From assembly GCA_001600875.1 (NCBI GenBank), contig BCLD01000020.1, forward strand, positions 529,002 through 540,743: 11,742 nt of DNA. The letters are read 5' to 3'. The position numbers were made by a program, and so were the translations under genes. This DNA is from Solicoccozyma terricola. Its lineage: Eukaryota > Basidiomycota > Tremellomycetes > Filobasidiales > Piskurozymaceae. Shown here in pieces: positions 6,407-11,742 of this stretch. Below the pieces are notes generated by a model. It was given only the letters and a program-made list of their open reading frames with translations. It was not told where the DNA came from and did not search any database. Every line of letters begins with the position of its first letter. Position 1 is the stretch's first letter.

Positions 6407-8767
6407 TCAGCCAACCCACATCAGATTGTAATTCACCTCGGTCTCGGTAGCAGTGTCTTCGATTAAGGCTCCACGAGGATTGTCGCCACCGCACGATTCG
6501 ACATTGGAGTCCTGTTGATGGTCATAATCATAGCGAATGTCGAGTCTTTTGAAACGGCGAAGAAGGGGGACATTAAGGTAGGGGGTCGACGTAACGGTGA
6601 CGAATGTGCATGGCTGCTCAGTGTGCGGCCGTTCGCTTTGGGGTCCGACCAAGTTAGCCCAGTGTTCTTTCTTCGCTCGATGCCATGGGTACCATCCTGT
6701 CACAGTGACGGGTGAGTCAAGTGTCGGCCTTGCCAGCCGTTTACTACCGCTACCAAGCTGACTCACGCCTTGACCACGGCAACTTCGTTTTTGGAATATA
6801 TTCACCATGGGATGCCAAAATCCTGCGTCTAACGGAATTGTGAACTTGCATGTCCTGTCGGGTCATCCGCCGGGGCCGGAAAAGATTTGGCCTGGGATAT
6901 CCTCATTTTCAAGATAAGTCATACTTACTCATGCCACGGGAGTCACTGTACTCACCAGAAAGTCGAATCTCTTGTCTCAGGATTGCTATAACGCCTGAAG
7001 AACGGTAGGAATTCTACCGGCCACCAGGGCCAGGTCATCGAGTTGTGTATAACGGACACGTGGTCGTTTTGAAGTCCGGCGTCTGGCGTCTCCCATTCTA
7101 AGGTTGAGTGTTGGTGGACAGGCGAAAGACCATCCACGTCGGCGGTGATCACCATCTTATCTTCCCAGTGGGTTCGGCCATCCCTCTCAGGCCGAACATC
7201 CGTCACGGTAACATTCGTGATCGTGGGATAAATCCGAGATCTTGCAACCTCTTCCGCCTTGAATCGCAGGCGAGCACCGGGGAGCTTCAATACTTCTCTT
7301 ATCATCCATCGTAGTGGAATNTTGGCTGCCGAGGNNTCAGTCTCCGGCTCGTAGGGCCCTCCACTTGAAGGGGATGTCTTTTCAGTAATCGGCGAATGAC
7401 GCGGTCAACTATTGCTTCAAGCTCACATATCATTATGGGATCCGCAGAACCAGACTTCCCTGCTAGCTGGTGGTCCTCTTGGCACATNTGATATTCCNTT
7501 GCCCTGAGTTTGAGCTNTTCAGGCTAGGCCGCACCATCGCTGGAAGTTCAGCAAACTCACCGAATCCCGATCCAACCGTCCTTGGGATCCTTTCGGGAAC
7601 CGGTGAGCTCATATAATGCCTCTGTCTCCGCATGTCATGGTCTTCTACTTACTAACAAAGCTGAGCATCCAGCGCCCTATTCTTTTCCAGATCCAATCCT
7701 TCTCTCTACCGAATGGCGTGTGACGTCCCCATTCCGGTTGAAACTTTGCTCGACATTCGTCCAAGCTCACAGCATGGCGGAAATATTGCAGATCTCGTGT
7801 AAAAGCGAGGTCCGGGGTCCACAATGCAGCGAGAGAAGAGACCGTGTCCCTGGGTTTGAACATTGTCGACATCAGTTAGTTGTGCGGGGTGGCACTGTGG
7901 CAGGCGCCTACCATACACCAACGAAGTATATGTCGGCTTGTCTACCTAGCATTTGTTTGTAACGTGAAGGTGACCCAGGAGGTGCGGGATCTTGCGGCGC
8001 TCCCTCCTCTCGCGTCCGCCTGTATACCTCGTAAGCTCTTATGAATAACGGCATAACGTGAGCGGGAATGAAGCCTGAGTGCCTGGTCCGATTGTACCCA
8101 CAGGCCAACCTGGCTCTCATGACCCGCGTCAATCAGACCAACCTGTGAAATGATGCCTTTCAGACAACATAGAACTTTGAGCTGTTGATTACCAACCTGG
8201 TCTACCATACCCGCCAATGCACGGGCGGCGTATGCACCTCTGGAATATCCAAAAATCCATATCTTGTCACCAGTTCTGGGCATTTAAAAGGTCAAAGTCG
8301 ACCTCTCACGCGGTCAGGAGGGATGTGCCCACTGATAATTGTCAATTAACCATCGATAAGCTTCTTGAACATGAGTGTGGAAATTCCTACTCGGGTGGCA
8401 GCTGTAAGCATGTCAACTATGTATGAACCACAACTTAGGCCTCTCACCATGCATACATGAAATCCATCACCGTGGCTAGCCATCGACGGACGACCGTAGT
8501 GAAAGTCACACCAGTATATGTGCCTACTCCCGAATTGTAGAACCGCAGCTGGGTTTTTGGATCATGTTCCAGCATAGCGTATAACTTGAGAACGTTAGAT
8601 GGGCGTTCGCAAAATTTGTGGGTCGTGCCATCCATACAAATGACCAGGTTTCGGCTGCCTTTCCACTTGGACGGTTCATTCCTGACAATGCTTCCGCTGG
8701 TGGTTCCCATGAGATGCTCCGAGCCCTGGAAGCTTTCAGCTTCTGGCGCTTTAATGCTGCTACCCAT
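6407..8767 (-). CDS. DUF2235 (Tle1-like) alpha/beta-hydrolase domain protein, ten exons, one frame break
   Basis: This DUF2235-family protein is related to the catalytic domain of bacterial Tle1 phospholipases; the substrate of the fungal forms is not established. Exons on the minus strand: 8767-8448, 8401-8333, 8275-8197, 8142-7912, 7849-7653, 7621-7561, 7459-7427, 7363-6956, 6891-6767, 6696-6407. The start is ATG 8767. Motifs in order: RNLVICMDGT (residues 39-48), YNSGVGT (77-83), FGYSRGAYAARA with the GxSxG nucleophile Ser near 141, DIYFVGVWDTVSS, FRHAVSLDE, EVWFCGSHNDIGGG (acid/His region), PLRWMIREV and TWPWWPVEFLPF. Introns are 31-101 nt, with phases that agree on both sides. All the catalytic motifs are present. 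The exon lengths sum to 1813 nt, one over a multiple of three. The break lies in exon 4 between ESQV (8110) and HSGFIPAHVMP (about 8082); it is a one-base indel or, less likely, a 19-nt intron at 8101-8083. The expected product is about 600 residues, with no signal peptide or membrane segment seen. The last ~90 residues are not recognised. Confidence 0.92.
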
Positions 8768-9815
8768 ATTAACGTTGACCGAGGTTGAAGTGAAAATGAT
8801 CGATTCAACTGCTAAGGCTGGAGGTTTTCAGAATGAGATTGGTCCAAGCCTAAAGATTCGCTGCCTTCCCCTTCATATATCCCTCCGAGAAATGTGCTTC
8901 CTAACCAGAACTCTCCCACAGCGGCGACCGTTTCCTCATTTTTAGCGTTCTGTTTCCGCTTTCGACGTCCTCACCTTACGGCCTGAGCCGGAACGAACCT
9001 GGGGCCTCCGGAAGGACTGGATGTAGAGGGCTGGTCCATTTGAACACGGCGTTAGCAGGAAGCTCGCGTGCGGCCAGCCAAAGCGCTTCGAGGTACACAG
9101 CCGTCGTAACGGGAGTTCTCTAACATGCGAAGCATCACGAAGTGACGAAACTCTTCCGCCCTTCCGGGACGATATAAGATCGCTCATCTCACCTTGGCGC
9201 TTTTGAAGACCGGGTTCTTCGATAATTCCCAGGTGACAAATGGACCAGAAGCGGCCAAGTGCCCTTGAGTCGGTGGACTCAGCAGGGGGTAAACGTCCTG
9301 ATTGCGTAGAAGCAGAGAGCAGGCGGGTGGATACAAACTCTCTGAATATGATGTTTGCAAATGGGTGGCGTTCTATCTCCCCCGCGTTGTTTTCTGGAGA
9401 CCAACAAAAGAGATTGCACCCAGATGCTGAGGCACCGCGATGTAAATAGGAAGCAAATGCATCCATCCACTTTTGTCCAGAAGATCCGCCACGCGTGTGC
9501 ACGAGCAAAATCTCAGGCACCGGACTCAAACCTGCGCGGATGGATCATCGCCGGTAGATCCCGGTTGTTCCTCTGTGTTGCTGCCGGATCGCTCATCATG
9601 CGAGGATCTCGAAACCTTGCTCGTTTGAGTAGCTTGTCTCGAGCCTGCTCGAGACGATCACGCGACGGTCTGTTGCGGAAAGACAGTCTATCTTACAACA
9701 CCTGTCCGCCATTACCTCATTCCGACTGGAGACCGAAACTTCAGTTATTCGTGAGTCATTCTGCCAAAACTAACAAGTAGTTTCTCTTTCGTCATCATTC
9801 GTCATCCAGCCACGT
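8768..9815. other. Upstream region of the DUF2235 gene; no recognised gene
   Basis: The first ~150 bp should hold the DUF2235 promoter. The longest open frame is on the minus strand, 9529-8942 (195 codons, no ATG at its start; the first ATG is in KWMDAF), with no motif I recognise and a Ser/Arg-rich second half. An overlapping plus-strand frame (9355-9780) is as long as expected by chance in this GC range. Either could be an exon, but nothing in the sequence picks one. Confidence 0.35.
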
Positions 9816-9864
9816 GGTACTATGCAACTTCCTATTATTGTCCCGCAAGTTTGTGAAGACGAGA

Positions 9865-9948
9865 ATGATTATCGGTCTCAAGAACCCTGGGCCCGAGATG
9901 ATTGTCGCTGGTGGCAAGCATGGGATCGAGGTTATCCATCGCGCTTGA
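9865..9948 (+). pseudogene. Possible N-terminal fragment of peptidyl-tRNA hydrolase
   Basis: A 27-codon frame reads MIIGLKNPGPE, then VAGGKHGIEVIHRA and a stop. Family knowledge: bacterial-type peptidyl-tRNA hydrolases start with the pattern xLIVGLGNPGPEYxxTRHNVGFxVVDxL, and the match in NPGPE, the spaced His and the following x-EV-I segment is suggestive. Here the Tyr after NPGPE is Met, and two residues around the His (N-V) are missing. No continuation is found in any frame after the stop, and the upstream frame (from 9811) has no recognisable sequence. It may be a decayed first exon or a chance match. Peptidyl-tRNA hydrolase would recycle peptidyl-tRNA in mitochondria if it were functional. 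Confidence 0.28.
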
Positions 9949-10231
9949 ACGTTATGTGTTCAGCCACGTTCAAGTTATCAGACACTACTCTCCATTCGAG
10001 GTGCCATTGAAGCTGGCATCTGTCTCTCTTTCACCCACTGGAACCTTTGTGTTATTTGTCAAGAAAACTCTTCTACAGCGCTACTTCACTTTTCCTTATC
10101 TCCTTCCCAAAAATCTCTCCTTACGGCAGGTGAATCGACGATATCCTCACTCCCTTTTAAGTGCATCGAGCTGAGCATCCCATCCCACACAGCGCTCATC
10201 CCTCCCGGTCGATTCACCCGCCACCCCAGCC

Positions 10232-11495
10232 ATGGATTCACCCAGCACCAGTCGAATTATCGTGGATCCATCGTGTTACGATATCTCCTGATTCATTCCT
10301 CCTTCACGATCCAGGTTTACGCCGGGTACAGCATCGTATCATCTCGTTGATTCAGGAATTCGCGCATCTGGTTCTGCACCGGTTATCGTGGGTTCGCCGA
10401 AGGATCCGAACGCCGCCAGCATGGCCACCTGTACTCCGGCATCAACGGCCATCGGCAACGGTAGACCCACGTCTGGCACTACCAACAGTAAAACCGTTCC
10501 AGCATCCACCCCAACTGCAGTGTCGAACGGCAAAGCACCTATGAAGGGAGAGGTTCACCAGGTCGACCTGCAGCTCTCCAACTCAACGGAGACAAAAAGA
10601 CCCCCCTAGCTCAAACTCCATCATCGAGTGGTTTGTCGTTGACCACTGCGCCAGCGTTGCCTTCGAGTGCTGAGACGGGCAAGTCGGAGGTATCGGAGAA
10701 AGTGGCGCAAATGGCTGTCACTCCGGTTTCCGTGACTCCTGTTGTGGCGGCTGCACCGACTGCGCCATCGGCTTCGGCTTCCACCTCAACTCCTGCTTCT
10801 ACTACACCGGCAGCGATCACTGCTCCGGCATCGAAGAAGGTTCCAGCTAGCATCACTACGCTGGCAAGATGGCTCCAGTTGCTCGAACACCAGGGCGTGA
10901 GTTAGCCAGTTCATTACGTCCGCGAATCTCCACCTGACCACCTCGCTCAGTGAACCCAGAGCCCGCCGCCGTCCCGACTGCCATTCAAACCAAAAGTATT
11001 ACCCTAGCAGTCCGACAACTAAGTGCCCCATCACCCGCCTCGACTATTCAAGCACCTGCCATCGCGAGTACATCCGCAGCTCCCTCGATCCGTCCGCCTG
11101 CGCTAAACCTCACCACTGCTATGGCTACGGCTACCAGACCAACGTCCCCGCCCGCTGCTCTCGTTACCTCCATCAAGGCTCTTATGGGCACACTCATCGA
11201 AGCCTACCAAGCCATTTGCTTCAGCAGCGACTTCGAAGCCACCCATCGTGAAACCGTCATGGCGTTAGTCACCTCCTGGCGCCACCGAAACGAAAGAGAA
11301 GCTCTCATCCGACAAACGGATTACGGGCCGGAGATGGCAGAGCTCGTCGAAGAAGTGGTTGGTCAGATAAAACGTGCGGTTGGCGAAAAACCCCCGTTCG
11401 TCATCGAGTTCTTGTCCAAAAAGTCTCGAGAAGATACCGATAAGGTTCTAGGGCTGTTGGAATTGAAAGAGAGGTGGTCGTGGTCGACTCTTTGA
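10232..11495 (+). pseudogene. Unknown Pro/Ala/Ser/Thr-rich protein, frameshifted
   Basis: I do not recognise this protein. The start is ATG 10232 in good context (CAGCCATGG), after a pyrimidine-rich stretch (about 10070-10230) typical of fungal promoters. The product opens MDSPSTSRIIVDPS. An in-frame TGA at 10289 falls inside a probable 42-nt intron (10273-10314, branch CTGAT, acceptor CCAG) that keeps the frame. A long low-complexity region follows, rich in Pro, Ala, Ser and Thr, with phrases such as TPVSVTPVVAAAPTAPSA. A second intron, 10897-10950 (54 nt, GTGAGT...CTCAG, branch CTGAC), joins ARTPG to LNPEPAAV. The C-terminal ~110 residues look folded and helical (LVTSIKALMGTLIEAYQAI, ALVTSWRHRNEREAL, AELVEEVVGQIKRAV). 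Two frame breaks occur: at an A5/C6 run (10594-10606) and near 10850-10862. Composition suggests a disordered linker protein, nuclear or gag-like. No function can be given. Confidence 0.5.
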
Positions 11496-11499
11496 AAGC

Positions 11500-11742
11500 A
11501 TGGAGGAAAGTGGAAAAGAGATGTGTGTGGCGCATTTTGGAGAAGCCGTTGTATTCCAGCTTTCGGTCTTTTGGAGATTTTTTCCGATTCTTCGGCTGTG
11601 TGCTTTATCAGAGATATTAAGGCATTTGGGCGAGTGGTCATGGACGTGGGAGAATATCCATATGCCGAGGCATAGGGAAACTCCTACCAAGGAGTTTGCA
11701 CCGAATGCTTGGAAGGCGATGTGTAAGTCGAGGGCGGGCGGG
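11500..11742 (+). CDS. Unknown ORF open at the right edge
   Basis: From ATG 11500 the frame is open for 81 codons to the window end (begins MEESGKEMCVAHFGEAVV; later EILRHLGEWSWTWENI and ETPTKEFAPNAWKAM). It could be a new gene or, after one more frame change near 11466-11495, the continuation of the Pro/Ala-rich protein just upstream, since its frame differs by one base. A rival reading in a third frame (EVVVVDSLKAWRKVEKR..., ending at a TAA near 11619) would also extend that protein. No motif decides between them. Confidence 0.25.
   Translation, partial: MEESGKEMCVAHFGEAVVFQLSVFWRFFPILRLCALSEILRHLGEWSWTWENIHMPRHRETPTKEFAPNAWKAMCKSRAGG

Noticed and set aside
6515..7962. Plus-strand ORFs and several minus-strand alternative frames over the DUF2235 gene
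   Set aside because: The spliced minus-strand model explains the region with conserved motifs; these frames have none.
8942..9529. Minus-strand 195-codon ORF as a gene
   Set aside because: It has no ATG at its start, no motif, and comparable ORFs overlap it on the other strand.
10289..10291. In-frame TGA as a disabling mutation of the Pro/Ala-rich protein
   Set aside because: It lies inside a 42-nt GT...AG stretch with a CTGAT branch-like site, and removing it keeps the frame, so an intron explains it.
1..11742. CRISPR arrays, rRNA, tRNA genes, bacterial-style operons or riboswitches
   Set aside because: No regularly spaced repeats, no convincing tRNA arms or rRNA sequence, and the spliced genes mark this as fungal nuclear DNA.

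Overview
This looks like nuclear DNA from a filamentous fungus, a repeat-rich stretch. The genes carry many short introns (about 31-101 nt, with GTRAGT-type donors, CTAAC/CTGAC-like branch sites and AG acceptors). The recognisable proteins are fungal-type: a seven-transmembrane 'rhodopsin-domain' protein, a DUF2235 hydrolase and Ty1/copia retrotransposon ends. Intron density would suit a basidiomycete, but the sequence alone does not fix the phylum. About 18 ambiguous bases (N), mostly in 3187-5374 and 7321-7517, point to difficult or low-quality sequence, so some single-base lesions may be sequencing errors.

Layout. 1-814: nothing recognised. 815-1902 (-): rhodopsin-domain membrane protein with two well-supported introns and two frameshifts. 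2222-2469 (+): 5'-truncated end of a copia polyprotein, followed by its 3' LTR (2486-2680). 3308-3776 (-): remnant of a malate dehydrogenase gene with one intron kept and its catalytic part deleted. 3854-4056 (+): second, apparently solo LTR of the same family. 4685-5578 (-): C-terminal half of a serine/threonine kinase gene, cut off where a second copia family begins. 5580-5919 (+): RNase H end of that element, then its LTR (5914-6234), which contains three successive inverted repeats. 6407-8767 (-): a DUF2235 alpha/beta-hydrolase gene that can be followed through ten exons with only one unresolved frame break. 8768-10231: mostly unexplained, with a short stretch resembling the N-terminus of peptidyl-tRNA hydrolase. 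10232-11495 (+): an unknown Pro/Ala/Ser/Thr-rich protein with two introns and two frameshifts. 11500-11742: an ORF that runs off the right edge.

The genes do not form a pathway or operon. The common theme is decay: host gene fragments (malate dehydrogenase, kinase) lie antisense to and next to copia 3' ends that have lost their 5' parts, consistent with rearrangement around retrotransposons. I saw no convincing new biological system. The best leads are the near-intact DUF2235 gene, the antisense host-gene fragments beside LTRs, and the structured LTR at 5914-6234.
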